Below the pieces are notes generated by a model. It had not been told where the DNA came from. It searched no databases and was given only the letters and a program-made list of their open reading frames with translations. Positions 42,622 through 51,990 of a stretch of DNA of 64,000 bases are shown one piece after another. This DNA comes from Streptomyces sp. MMG1121 (lineage in GTDB: Bacteria; Actinomycetota; Actinomycetes; Streptomycetales; Streptomycetaceae): NCBI RefSeq assembly GCF_001280015.1, contig NZ_LGDV01000085.1, positions 124,001-188,000 on the forward strand, read 5' to 3'. Position 1 is the stretch's first letter, and each line of letters opens with the position of its first letter. The translations under genes were made by a program, and so were the position numbers.

Positions 42622-45468
42622 ATGGGACCCACTGCACGGCCGCTGCCTCAGGTGCGCGGCCGAGAACAACAGCTGGCTCAGATCAGCGCGAATCTGCACA
42701 CGGTGACGAGCACCCGGCGGAGCAAGGTCCTCCTGGTGGAGGCGGCGGCCGGTGCGGGCAAGACCCGTCTTCTGGTCGAAGCCGTCAACTTGGCCGGCGC
42801 GAACGGCTTCTCGGTCGTCAACGGTGTCCCGGCCGGCTGTGACGCCCTCCCCAGGGCGGCTCCGGCGCCTTCGGATGCGCAGCCGCCCGCGCCCCGTACC
42901 GCCGAGGACGGATTCCACACGCCGAGAGCCTCCTTCGCGATCGAGGCCGCACGGGCACTGCTGCGCAACAGGGCGGAGCAGGTCCGCACCGTCGTCACGC
43001 TCGACGATCTGCATCTGGCGAACCTGTCCGATCTGGCGGTGCTGTGCGACCTCGTCGTGGGCCTCGGCGCTCGCCCGATCCTCTGGCTGCTCGCCTTCAC
43101 GCCGGACAGCGCGGCCACGCCGTACGAGTCGGTGGCGGCCTGTCTCGGCAAGCTGCGGGGCAGGCTTCCGGTGGAACACCTGCGGGAGTTGGAGCCGCTC
43201 TCGGGCGAGGAGTTGGGCCGACTGGTCGCCGACTGTGCCGGAGCCGCCCCCGAGCCGTCGCTGCTCGCCCTGGTGGAGAGCGTCAACGACACGCCTCGTG
43301 CGGTGATCGAGCTGGTGCGCGGGCTCGTGGAGGACGGCGACTTATGTGTGGTCGACGGCACCTCGCGGTTGCAGCCCGGCTCGGCCGGCAGCGCCCCCGG
43401 CGGGGCCGTCGTGTGTCTGCCGGCCCCGGTGCCCAAGCGGTTCTCCGCGCTGGTCCAGAGGGATCTGCGCTCGCTCTCCGAGTTCACCATAAAGGCTCTC
43501 AGGCTGGCGGCGGTGCTCGGTTCGCCGTTCGCACCGGAGGATCTGTCGGCCATGCTCGGCGAAGCTCCGGTGGGCCTGCTCGCAGCAGTGGACGAGGCCG
43601 TCGACCGGGGGCTTCTGGTCTGCGGTGAGCGCGACCTCGCGTTCCGCAGTGAGCCGGTCTGGCGCGTGCTGCTCGACTCCGTTCCGGCGCCCGTGTGCGC
43701 ACTGCTGCGCCGGCAGGCGGCGGAGATGCTGCTGTCGCGTCCCGACGGCATCGAGCGTGCCGCCCTCCAGCTGATGCACGTCGCCCGGCCCGGCAACGCG
43801 GAGGCGCTGCGCGTCATCGCCGAGGGATCCCAGCGGCTGCTGGCCACCGATCCGTCGACCGCCGCGGCACTGGCGACCCGCGCCATGGAGATGCTCTCCC
43901 CCGGGCAGGCCGAACGCGTACGTCTGGCCAAGACCGGGGTCGACGCGTTCACCAGGGCGGGCCACCTGGACCGGGCCATCGCCCTGGCCAAGGACACCAT
44001 CGACGAGGCCGCGCGGCTCGCCGTCCCCGTACCGCCGGAACTCGCCGCGGACATCGCCTCGCTGCGGACGTCGATGTCCGCCGCGCTGCTTCTGCTGGGC
44101 AACGCGCCGATGGCGTACCAGGCCGCGCGGGACGCGCTCGCGGCGCAGGAGGGCGCGTCCCAGCACCGCGAGGTCGTACTCACCCATCTCGCCGCCTCCT
44201 ACCTGAACGGCGACGACACCGCCGTCCAGCGCGCGCGGAAGATCCTCAGCGCACCCGACCGGCACGGGCGAGGCGTACAGGTCGGCGCGATGACCTTCCA
44301 CGCGTTCAGCCAGTGGCGGGACGGCCATGTGGCCGACGCGGTGGGCATACTGCGCCAGGCCGTCACGCTCGACCGCGGCGACGAGGACGTGCCGTTCCTC
44401 GATCCGCGCTGGTTCCTCGCCTTCACCCTCACCAGGACCGACGAGTACGAGGAGGCCGCGGCCGTCGTCCACTCCTTCGCCCGTACGATCGTCCCGGGGG
44501 CGAGGACGCTGGCCGCCGCCGTCCCGGCCGTGCTCCGGGCGCCGTTGCATCTGGCCCAGGGCCGTCTGGACGAGGCCGAGGAGGCGGCGCGTGCCGGTGT
44601 GGGCGCGGACGGCCCCAGCGTGCCGATGCTCGCCCCGCAGGCGTGGCTGGTGCTGGCCCTCGCCGCGCTGCGCAGGGGGGAACTCTCCCAGGCCCAGGGG
44701 TATGTCACGACACTGGAGAAGGACTTCCCGCAGCATCCGCACAGCCCGTGGTGGGCCGCACGCCTGCTGCTGAACGCGCAGTTGGCCGAGGCCCGGGCGG
44801 ACGCACGGGTGGCGACGGACGTACTGGCGGAGACCGGGATGCACGCCGGCGCGCTGCGCGAACTCGTTCTGGAGGATTCGGCCGCCGCTGCCTGGTGTGT
44901 GCGCTGTGCGCTCGCGGCGGACATGCCGGATCTCGCCGGGACGGTGGTCGAGACGACGGAGTACCTCCGTACGCACAACCCGCGCGTCGCCTCGGTGGTC
45001 GCCGCGGCCACGCACGCCCGCGCCCTCGCCGAGAGGGACGCGGACGCCCTGGCCCGCGCGGTCCGGCTGCACCGGAACCCGTGGGCTCAGGCCGCGGCGG
45101 CCGAGGACCACGCCGGCGTACTGCTCGACCGTGGTGACCACGAGAGCGCGATCGGCGAGCTGAACCGGTCGATGAGCGTCTACGGCGGCCTCGGCGGCGA
45201 GCGGGACGCGGCGCGCGTGCGGGCCCGGCTGCGCCGGCTCGGGGTGCGGCGCCGGCACTGGACCCAGGCGAAACGCCCGGTTTCCGGCTGGGAGAGCCTC
45301 ACCAAGACGGAACGGAAGGTCGCGGAACTGGTGGCCGACGGCCTCACCAACCGGCAGGCCGCGCGCCATCTGTTCATCTCCTCCCACACGGTCGGGTTCC
45401 ATCTGCGGCAGATCTACCGCAAACTGGGGATCCGGTCCCGTACGGCTCTGGTCCAGTTCAAGGCGTAG
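42622..45468 (+). CDS. staR: StaR, LAL-type (LuxR-family ATP-binding) pathway regulator
   Basis: A 948-residue large ATP-binding regulator of the LuxR family, the probable activator of the staurosporine cluster. N-terminal AAA-type domain: Walker A EAAAGAGKTRLLVEA at 40-54 and Walker B VVTLDDLHLAN. The long middle is helical and TPR-like. The C-terminal 65 residues hold a LuxR HTH (LTKTERKVAELVADGLTNRQ, AARHLFISSHTVGFHLRQIY). Codon 241 is TTA (43342-43344), so translation should need the bldA tRNA. ATG follows GGAG. It is convergent with staB, with only 25 bp between the stop codons. Confidence 0.9.
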   Translation: MGPTARPLPQVRGREQQLAQISANLHTVTSTRRSKVLLVEAAAGAGKTRLLVEAVNLAGANGFSVVNGVPAGCDALPRAAPAPSDAQPPAPRTAEDGFHTPRASFAIEAARALLRNRAEQVRTVVTLDDLHLANLSDLAVLCDLVVGLGARPILWLLAFTPDSAATPYESVAACLGKLRGRLPVEHLRELEPLSGEELGRLVADCAGAAPEPSLLALVESVNDTPRAVIELVRGLVEDGDLCVVDGTSRLQPGSAGSAPGGAVVCLPAPVPKRFSALVQRDLRSLSEFTIKALRLAAVLGSPFAPEDLSAMLGEAPVGLLAAVDEAVDRGLLVCGERDLAFRSEPVWRVLLDSVPAPVCALLRRQAAEMLLSRPDGIERAALQLMHVARPGNAEALRVIAEGSQRLLATDPSTAAALATRAMEMLSPGQAERVRLAKTGVDAFTRAGHLDRAIALAKDTIDEAARLAVPVPPELAADIASLRTSMSAALLLLGNAPMAYQAARDALAAQEGASQHREVVLTHLAASYLNGDDTAVQRARKILSAPDRHGRGVQVGAMTFHAFSQWRDGHVADAVGILRQAVTLDRGDEDVPFLDPRWFLAFTLTRTDEYEEAAAVVHSFARTIVPGARTLAAAVPAVLRAPLHLAQGRLDEAEEAARAGVGADGPSVPMLAPQAWLVLALAALRRGELSQAQGYVTTLEKDFPQHPHSPWWAARLLLNAQLAEARADARVATDVLAETGMHAGALRELVLEDSAAAAWCVRCALAADMPDLAGTVVETTEYLRTHNPRVASVVAAATHARALAERDADALARAVRLHRNPWAQAAAAEDHAGVLLDRGDHESAIGELNRSMSVYGGLGGERDAARVRARLRRLGVRRRHWTQAKRPVSGWESLTKTERKVAELVADGLTNRQAARHLFISSHTVGFHLRQIYRKLGIRSRTALVQFKA

Positions 45469-45493
45469 CGCGACCCCGCCCCGCCGCATCGGC

Positions 45494-46444
45494 TCATGGG
45501 ACGTGTTCCCTGAGCGGCTCCCACCAGTGGCGGTGAGCGGCGTACCAGTCGACGGTCTCGGCCAGGCCCTGCTCGAACACGATCCGCGGCGCGTAACCGA
45601 GTGCCCGCAGCTTGCTGTCGCACAGGGAGTAACGGCGGTCGTGACCCTTGCGATCCGGCACCCGCTCGACGCGCGGCCAGTCGGCCTCGAGCGCGTCGAG
45701 GAGCCGGGCGGTCAGTTCCAGGTTGGTCAGCTCGGCGGTTCCGGCGACGTGGTAGACCTCGCCGGCCTCGCCGCGCTCGGCGACCAGCCGGACGGCCCGG
45801 CAGTGGTCGTCGACGTGGATCCAGTCGCGGACGTTGCCGCCGTCGCCGTACAGCGGCACGTTCCGGCCGTCGAGCAGCCGGGTGACGAACAGGGGGATGA
45901 CCTTCTCGGGGTGCTGGTACGGCCCGTAGTTGTTGCCGCAGCGGGTGATGCTGACCGGGAGCCCATGGGTGCGCGCGTGGGCGAGCGCGATCAGATCGCC
46001 GCCCGCTTTGGCCGCCGCGTAGGGGGAGTTCGGGCTGAGCGGGGCCGTCTCGTCCCAGGAACCGGCCTCGATGCTGCCGTACACCTCGTCGGTGGAGACG
46101 TGCACGACCTTCGGAGTGCCCGCGTCGAGGCAGGCCTGCATGAGGGTCTGCACGCCCAGGACGTTGCTGTGGACGAACGCGCCGGCACCGGCGATCGACC
46201 GGTCGACGTGCGACTCGGCGGCGAAGTTGACGACGAGGTCGTGGCCGGGCACCACCTGCTCGAGCAGGCCGGCGTCGCAGATGTCGCCCTGTACGAAGGT
46301 GAACCGGCCCTCGACGGGTGCCAGGTTCGCCAGGTTCCCGGCGTAGGTCAGCCTGTCGAGCACGGTCAGGTCGGCCTCGTCGGCGTGGGACCGCACGAAG
46401 TGCGAGCCGATGAAGCCGGCGCCGCCGGTCACCAGGATTCTCAT
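45494..46444 (-). CDS. staB: dTDP-glucose 4,6-dehydratase StaB
   Basis: A 316-residue short-chain dehydrogenase fold enzyme converting dTDP-glucose to dTDP-4-keto-6-deoxyglucose, second step of the sugar branch. NAD loop VTGGAGFIGSHFVRSHA, catalytic HVSTDEVYGSIEAG (Thr-Asp-Glu), and Tyr/Lys of SPYAAAKAGGDLIALAHA. RCGNNYGPYQHPEKVIPLFV and YGDGGNVRDWIHVDDHCRAV are typical RmlB segments. Slightly shorter than housekeeping RmlB. Its ATG overlaps the staA stop by 4 bp. Confidence 0.95.
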   Translation of the reverse strand: MRILVTGGAGFIGSHFVRSHADEADLTVLDRLTYAGNLANLAPVEGRFTFVQGDICDAGLLEQVVPGHDLVVNFAAESHVDRSIAGAGAFVHSNVLGVQTLMQACLDAGTPKVVHVSTDEVYGSIEAGSWDETAPLSPNSPYAAAKAGGDLIALAHARTHGLPVSITRCGNNYGPYQHPEKVIPLFVTRLLDGRNVPLYGDGGNVRDWIHVDDHCRAVRLVAERGEAGEVYHVAGTAELTNLELTARLLDALEADWPRVERVPDRKGHDRRYSLCDSKLRALGYAPRIVFEQGLAETVDWYAAHRHWWEPLREHVP

Positions 46445-47505
46445 GAGGCGACCCGCACGGTGCTGTGGTCGCCGAGGACGAGGCGGTGGGCCCGCAGGAT
46501 CCGGGGGGTCGAGCTGACCTCGACCTCGCGTCCGATCAGCGAGCGTTCGACGCGCCGCACCCCGACGATGGAGGCCCCGCGCAGCACGATGGAGTACTCG
46601 ACCTCGCTGTCGATCACGGAGCAGTCCTTGTCGATGGAGGTGAACGGGCCGACGTAGGAGTCGCATATCCGCGTCCCGGCCGCGATGACCGCCGGGCCGA
46701 CGATCCGCGACCCGATGACGGTCGCGCCCCGCTCGATCACCACCCGGCCGATCAGCTCGCTGGAGTGGACCTCGCCGGAGCAGCCGGCCACGACACCGTC
46801 GAGGACGAGGCGGTTGACCTCCAGCATATCGTCGACGTTGCCGGTGTCCTTCCAGTATCCGGAGATGACGGTGGAGTCCACCCGGCAGCCCGAGTCGATC
46901 AGTTCCTGGATCGCGTCGGTGATCTCCAGCTCGCCCCGCCACGACGGCTTGAGCACGCGGACCGCTTCGTGCACGCGGGGTGTGAACAGGTAGACGCCGA
47001 CCAGCGCGAGGTCGCTCTTCGGGTGCTCCGGCTTCTCCTCCAGCCGTTTCGCCCGGCCCCGGCGGTCCAGCTCGACCACGCCGAACGCCCGCGGGTCCGA
47101 CACCCGGGTCAGCATGATCTGGGCGTCCGGTCGATGGGCCCGGAACCGGTCCACGATCGCGCTGATGCCGCCGACGATGAAGTTGTCGCCGAGGTACATC
47201 ACGAAGTCGTCGTCGCCGAGGTAGTCCCGGCCGGTGTGCACGGCGTGGGCCAGGCCCAGCGGTGCCTCCTGGGGCAGGTAGCTGACGTCGAGGCCGAACC
47301 GCGAGCCGTCGCCGACCGCGGACTCGATCTCGGCGGCCGTGTCCCCGACGACGATGCCGACGTCACGGATGCCCGTCTCGGCGATCGACTCGAGGCCGTA
47401 GAACAGGACCGGCTTGTTCGCCACGGGGACGAGCTGCTTGGCCGAGGTGTGGGTGATCGGCCGGAGCCGGCGGCCGGACCCGCCGGCGAGTACGAGCGCC
47501 TTCAT
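46441..47505 (-). CDS. staA: Glucose-1-phosphate thymidylyltransferase StaA
   Basis: A 354-residue nucleotidyltransferase making dTDP-glucose, first step of the sugar branch. The signature MKALVLAGGSGRRLRPITHT with KQLVPVANKPVLFYGLESI, the metal-binding YLGDNFIVGG, and EEKPEHPKSDLALVGVYLF are present. About 60 extra C-terminal residues form a left-handed beta-helix-like tail (VVIERGATVIGSRIVGPAVI), the long form usual in antibiotic clusters rather than the 290-residue RmlA. AAAGGG ribosome site; 10 bp after staN. Confidence 0.95.
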   Translation of the reverse strand: MKALVLAGGSGRRLRPITHTSAKQLVPVANKPVLFYGLESIAETGIRDVGIVVGDTAAEIESAVGDGSRFGLDVSYLPQEAPLGLAHAVHTGRDYLGDDDFVMYLGDNFIVGGISAIVDRFRAHRPDAQIMLTRVSDPRAFGVVELDRRGRAKRLEEKPEHPKSDLALVGVYLFTPRVHEAVRVLKPSWRGELEITDAIQELIDSGCRVDSTVISGYWKDTGNVDDMLEVNRLVLDGVVAGCSGEVHSSELIGRVVIERGATVIGSRIVGPAVIAAGTRICDSYVGPFTSIDKDCSVIDSEVEYSIVLRGASIVGVRRVERSLIGREVEVSSTPRILRAHRLVLGDHSTVRVAS

Positions 47506-47515
47506 CGAGGCCCTT

Positions 47516-48742
47516 TCAGAGCAGCGTCGCGGGCAGGACGGCCAGCCGCCGGATCATCCACTCCGACTCCCACTCGACGGCGCCGGCGGTGCTCAGCCGC
47601 GCCCGTGGGAAGCGGCGCAGAAACCCGCGTACCGCGATCTGTGCCTCCAGGCGGACCAGTGAGGCGCCGATGCAGTAGTGCGTGCCGAGACCGAAGCTGA
47701 GGTGGCCCTTGCCCTGCCGCCGCGCGTCGAAGCTGTCGGCGCCCTCGTCGCTGTCGCGGTTCGCCGCCGCGATGCTGACCTGGACCGGGGCGCCCCGGGG
47801 GATCAGATAGCCGCCGAGGTCGATGTCCGTGAGGGCGAAGCGCCACGTGGGGTGCGGGAACGGCGGGTGCACCCGGAGGGTCTCCTCGACCCACGTCCTG
47901 ATCTCGTCCTCGGTGTGCGGCCGCTCCTCGGGGGGCCGGCGCAGGGCCTCGTACAGCGATGCGGAGATCAGGCTCCCGGTCGTCTCGTAGCCGGTGATGA
48001 TCATCCCCAGGGTCCAGACGATGACCTCGCCCTCGGTGACCGCCGCCTCCGGCCCGTCGGAGGAGGCCAACAGCCCTGTGATCACACCGTCGTTCAGCGG
48101 GCCCGGCTCACGCACCCAGCCCTCGACCGCCCCGTACAGCGCCCCGACCGCCTCTTTGCGTGCCGGGTAGTCGCAGGAGTAGAGCATGACGTCGGTGATG
48201 CCGCGCAGCTGCCGCTGGGCCTCGGGGGGCAGGCCGAGCATCTCGGAGATGAAGGCGAGCGGGATCCGGTGCGTGTAGTCGGTGACGACGTTGACCTCGG
48301 CATGCGATCCGGCGGCGGACTCCGCCAACTCGTCCAGGAATCCGTCGACCTTGACGCCGACCCGTTCCCCCCACCTCTCGGTGTTGCGCGGGCTCAGCAC
48401 CGGCGCGTGCATCCGGCGGATCCGGGCGTGGTTCTCACCGTCGCTCATGATCATGGCCCGGGCGTAGTCCGGGTCCGGCTGGGATCCGACCATCAGGCCC
48501 GGCCGGCGCATGAAGTCGGGGACCAGGGTCACGTCCTTGGCCAGCTGGGGGTGGGTGAGCGCGGCCTTCACCAGCTCCGGGTCGCACACCACCCAGGCGT
48601 GTCGGCCGAGATAGGGAATGCGGACGACGGGCGCCACCTTCGCGGCCGCCAGCAGATCCGGCATGCAGTCGAAGGGCCCCGGGTCCACGGGCATGGTCGT
48701 CTCGGGTGCTTCTTTCAGGCCCGTCTTCGTCATGGCGTTCAA
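47516..48742 (-). CDS. staN: Cytochrome P450 StaN, second C-N bond of the sugar
   Basis: A P450 of about 408 residues that links C-5' of the sugar to the second indole nitrogen, giving the bridged double glycosidic attachment of staurosporine. I-helix TLGMIITGYETTGSLI, ExxR in WVEETLRVHPPF, and the heme loop SFGLGTHYCIGASLVRLEA with Cys about 51 residues from the end. The start is probably TTG at 48742: GGAGGAG lies 7 nt upstream and the codon overlaps the staG stop (TTGA). An ATG three codons later (48733) is 16 nt from the ribosome site. This gene distinguishes staurosporine from rebeccamycin clusters. Confidence 0.9.
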   Translation of the reverse strand: MNAMTKTGLKEAPETTMPVDPGPFDCMPDLLAAAKVAPVVRIPYLGRHAWVVCDPELVKAALTHPQLAKDVTLVPDFMRRPGLMVGSQPDPDYARAMIMSDGENHARIRRMHAPVLSPRNTERWGERVGVKVDGFLDELAESAAGSHAEVNVVTDYTHRIPLAFISEMLGLPPEAQRQLRGITDVMLYSCDYPARKEAVGALYGAVEGWVREPGPLNDGVITGLLASSDGPEAAVTEGEVIVWTLGMIITGYETTGSLISASLYEALRRPPEERPHTEDEIRTWVEETLRVHPPFPHPTWRFALTDIDLGGYLIPRGAPVQVSIAAANRDSDEGADSFDARRQGKGHLSFGLGTHYCIGASLVRLEAQIAVRGFLRRFPRARLSTAGAVEWESEWMIRRLAVLPATLL

Positions 48743-50049
48743 CGTGTGACTCCTCCGGTGGGAACCTGGCCCTGCGCAGCGGCCATGGACTCGATCAGGT
48801 CGGCGGCCCGGCGCGGGGCGTCGCAACCGCGGTACTCCTGGGCCAGTTCGCGTGCCCGCCGCCGGTAGCGCTCGTCGGTCAGCGCGGTCGTCACGGCGTC
48901 CCGCAGGGCGGCTTCGCAGACGGCTCGCCGCCCGAGGACGACACCGGCCCCGGCCCACTTGACCCGTGCCGCCACATCGGGCTTCTCCTCCGAGCCCGGC
49001 ACGATAACCAGGGGCACCCCCTCGGCGAGGGCCGCGTTGATGCCGTTGTAGCCGCCGTTGCTGACCATCACGTCGACGTGCGGCAGCAGGTGGTGGTAGG
49101 GGACGAACCGCTCCAGCCGGACGTTGTCCGGCAGCGGACCGAGCCGGTCGGCGTCGACGGTGCTTCCGGTGGTGACGACGACCAGGACGTCCTGGTCGGC
49201 CAGTGCGCACAGGGTGGGGACGAGCAGCCGGTCGACGTCGTTGGCCGTGGTGCCCTGGGTGACCAGCACCACCGGCCGTGTGCCGTGCAGTTCCTCCCAC
49301 CAGCCGGGCGGTTCGAAGTGTTTTGGGGGCAGTCCGAGCAGCCCGCCCACGAAGTGGGTCCCGGGGTGCAGGTCGCTGCGGGGGAACTCGAAGGACCGTA
49401 CGGTGCCCAGCAGATAGAGGGCCGGCGGGCGGGCGATGTTCTCCATGGCGGCGGTGCTCAGCCTCGGCAGTCCCACCCGGTCCCGGGTCCGGTCGGCCTC
49501 CCGGCGCATGTCCCGCATCACCACCTGGTTCCCGACGAACCTGAGCAGCGCGTTGCGTGCGCGTCCGAGCGGCGACGAACTGGGGGGCAGTCCCCGGCCG
49601 AGCGGGGCGGTGTCCCTGCTGCCGAGGATGTAGACGGAGTTGCTCAGCCAGGCCAGCGGGATCCCGGTGTGCTCGGCGGCGAAACAGGCTCCGTAGCACA
49701 TGTCGTCGGCGAGCAGGCAGTCCGCCGGAAACCGTTCGAGCACCGCCAGCAGATCCTCCATCTGGGCCGGTGCGGTCCGGTAGAAGATGTCCCGGACACC
49801 GATCTTGAAGCCGGCCGTCCCGGTCAGCCCGGCGTGGTCGGGGTACGCCTCTTCCCGGCTCTTGCCGCCGAAGTCCAGCTCGGCTCTCATGGGTTCGAAG
49901 CGTGCCCCGGCCTGCTCGACCTGTTCCTGGAAGGCCCGCCCGGTGTACCACCGCACTTCGTGGCCGCGTCGAGCCAGTTCGCGCGCGACCTCGAGGATGC
50001 CGACGACGTGTCCGGGTGCCGGGGTGGTAGCGATCAACACGCGTGTCAA
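48739..50049 (-). CDS. staG: N-glycosyltransferase StaG
   Basis: A 436-residue GT1-family (GT-B fold) enzyme joining the dTDP-sugar to an indole nitrogen of the aglycone. N-terminal RVLIATTPAPGHVVGILEVA, central FVGGLLGLPPKHFEPPGWWE, and the nucleotide-sugar region VLVTQGTTANDVDRLLVPTL, FVPYHHLLPHVDVMVSNGGY and GVPLVIVPGSEEKPDVAARV. The start is taken as TTG at 50049, 7 nt after GGAGG; the first conserved strand begins four codons later and no ATG or better codon is near. It is the first gene of the leftward arm, opposite staO. Confidence 0.92.
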   Translation of the reverse strand: MTRVLIATTPAPGHVVGILEVARELARRGHEVRWYTGRAFQEQVEQAGARFEPMRAELDFGGKSREEAYPDHAGLTGTAGFKIGVRDIFYRTAPAQMEDLLAVLERFPADCLLADDMCYGACFAAEHTGIPLAWLSNSVYILGSRDTAPLGRGLPPSSSPLGRARNALLRFVGNQVVMRDMRREADRTRDRVGLPRLSTAAMENIARPPALYLLGTVRSFEFPRSDLHPGTHFVGGLLGLPPKHFEPPGWWEELHGTRPVVLVTQGTTANDVDRLLVPTLCALADQDVLVVVTTGSTVDADRLGPLPDNVRLERFVPYHHLLPHVDVMVSNGGYNGINAALAEGVPLVIVPGSEEKPDVAARVKWAGAGVVLGRRAVCEAALRDAVTTALTDERYRRRARELAQEYRGCDAPRRAADLIESMAAAQGQVPTGGVTR

Positions 50050-50408
50050 CGTCGCCTCCGTGGTGGGGTGTCGGGTCACCGTGCTGACCGGCCGGCCCGG
50101 GCCCGTGGACCCGCCCGCCCTGCGGCGACGCCCACCAGTTTTCCCCTGTCCCGGGTTCGCTACGGCGGGGCGGGGCAAACCCCGCGCGATCGTGCAGGGT
50201 GACACCGCCGTGCCACCGCGGGTGTGCGGGCGGATGCCTGTCAAACCATCTGCTCAAAGGGCCGATCGGGGGATATGGGAGCGCTGCCACCGCGCAAACA
50301 ATGGCCGATGAGAATTTCCGGCATGGCCCTTTCCGGAATTGGGAAAGGCGCCGGGTCCATCCAGGACATCGTTCCGTCCCTGGCCGCCGCGCACTGGAGA
50401 GGAAACCT
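50050..50408. promoter_or_regulatory. Divergent staG/staO promoter region with repeats
   Basis: This 359-bp region is the only gap from which both arms of the cluster can be started. It holds the inverted repeat CCTTTCC-n7-GGAAAGG (50328-50348) and a direct repeat TTTCCGG (50315-50321 and 50330-50336, 15 bp apart), about 60-95 bp upstream of staO. These are the best candidates for a StaR site. The patch 50270-50345 is more A/T-rich than its surroundings. Confidence 0.6.
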
Positions 50409-51923
50409 GTGACGAGAACCCTGCAGGAGGTAGACGGACTGGACGGCACCACCGGTGGACCGAAGAACATCACCGTCATCGGCGCGGGCATCGCCGGCTT
50501 AGTGGTGGCATACGAATTGGAGCGCCTCGGACATCACGTCCAGATCATCGAGGGCAGCCAGGAGATCGGCGGCCGGATTCACACGCGTCGTTTTCCCGGG
50601 GACGGGAAGACCGGGCCGTTCGCCGACCTGGGTGCGATGCGGATTCCCGCCGGACACCGCCTCACCATGCACTACATCGCCGAACTCGGCCTGCAGAAGC
50701 AAGTGCGCGAATTCCAGACGCTGTTCTCGGACGACGCCGCCTATCTTCCCAGTTCCACCGGGTATCTCCGGGTGCGGGACGCGCATGAGACCCTGGTCGC
50801 CGAGTTCGCCGCCGGGCTGCCGAGCCGTGACTACCGGGAGAACACCCTGCTGTTCGGAGCCTGGCTCGACGCCAGTTTACGGGCCGTCGCCCCGCGCGAC
50901 TTCTACAGCGCACTGGGCGGCGACATGGGCGTGGAACTGCTGAACTGCATCGATCACATCGATTTGGCGCCCTACCGGTGCGGCACCACGAAGAACCGGA
51001 TCGATCTGCACGCGTTCTTCGCCGACCATCCGCAGGTGCGTTCGTTCTGTCCGCCGCACCTGGAGCGCTTTCTCGACGACGTACTGGACGAGACCAGCTC
51101 CACGATCGTGCGGCTGCGGGACGGGATGGACGTCCTCCCCCGTCGGCTCGCCTCGCGGATCCGTGGACAGATCTCGACCGGTCTCGAGGTCACGGGCATC
51201 GACGTCCGGGACGACGCCGTCATTCTGAGGCTCCGTCAGGGCGTCGGCACCCTCACCAGGATCTGCGACTACGTGGTGTGCACCATCCCGTTCACGGTGC
51301 TGCGCGGGATCCAGCTGAGCGGTTTCGACCAGGAGAAACTCGACATCATCCATCAGACGAAGTACTGGGCGGGCACGAAGATAGCCTTCCACTGCCGCGA
51401 GGCCTTCTGGGAGAAGGACGGCATCAGCGGGGGTGCCTCCTTCACCGGCGGTCATGTGCGGCAGACCTACTACCCGCCCGCCGACGGCGAACCGGCGCTC
51501 GGCGCGGTGCTGCTCGCGAGCTACACCATCGGTCCGGACGCCGAGGCACTCGGCCGGATGAGCGAGGCGCAGCGGAACGCGGTCGTCACACGTGAACTGA
51601 GCCTGATGCACCCGGAGTTGCGCCGACCGGGCATGGTCCTCGGCGTGGCGGCCCGGGCCTGGGGCTCGCACCGCTGGTCCCGGGGCGCGGCGACGGTCCG
51701 CTGGGGCCAGGCGGCCGCCGTCCGCGAGGCGGAGCGCCGGGAGGCCGCCCGGCCGCAGAAGGGGCTCTTCTTCGCCGGCGAGCACTGCTCGTCGAAGCCC
51801 GCCTGGATCGAGGGGGCGATCGAGTCGGCGATCGACGCGGCGCACGAGATCGAGTGGTACGAGCCGCGGGCCAGCCGGGTGTTCGCCGCCACCCGGCCGA
51901 GCCGCTCGGAGGAGTCGGCGTGA
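50409..51923 (+). CDS. staO: L-tryptophan oxidase StaO (flavin amine oxidase)
   Basis: A 504-residue FAD enzyme oxidising L-tryptophan to its imine, the first committed step. The dinucleotide-binding motif TVIGAGIAGLVVAYELERLG, the GG doublet EIGGRIHTRRFPG and the flavin amine-oxidase C-terminus KGLFFAGEHCSSKPAWIEGA are visible, with the RebO/VioA-like GAMRIPAGH and KYWAGTKIAFHCREAFWE segments. Codons 31 (50499) and 157 (50877) are TTA, so synthesis should depend on bldA. GTG start after GAGAGGAAA. Confidence 0.94.
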   Translation: MTRTLQEVDGLDGTTGGPKNITVIGAGIAGLVVAYELERLGHHVQIIEGSQEIGGRIHTRRFPGDGKTGPFADLGAMRIPAGHRLTMHYIAELGLQKQVREFQTLFSDDAAYLPSSTGYLRVRDAHETLVAEFAAGLPSRDYRENTLLFGAWLDASLRAVAPRDFYSALGGDMGVELLNCIDHIDLAPYRCGTTKNRIDLHAFFADHPQVRSFCPPHLERFLDDVLDETSSTIVRLRDGMDVLPRRLASRIRGQISTGLEVTGIDVRDDAVILRLRQGVGTLTRICDYVVCTIPFTVLRGIQLSGFDQEKLDIIHQTKYWAGTKIAFHCREAFWEKDGISGGASFTGGHVRQTYYPPADGEPALGAVLLASYTIGPDAEALGRMSEAQRNAVVTRELSLMHPELRRPGMVLGVAARAWGSHRWSRGAATVRWGQAAAVREAERREAARPQKGLFFAGEHCSSKPAWIEGAIESAIDAAHEIEWYEPRASRVFAATRPSRSEESA

Positions 51924-51990
51924 GAATCCCGAGCAGGCCTTCCGGTACGCCCGTCCCGCCCATGCCTCCGACGGAAGGAAGGGCCCGCGC

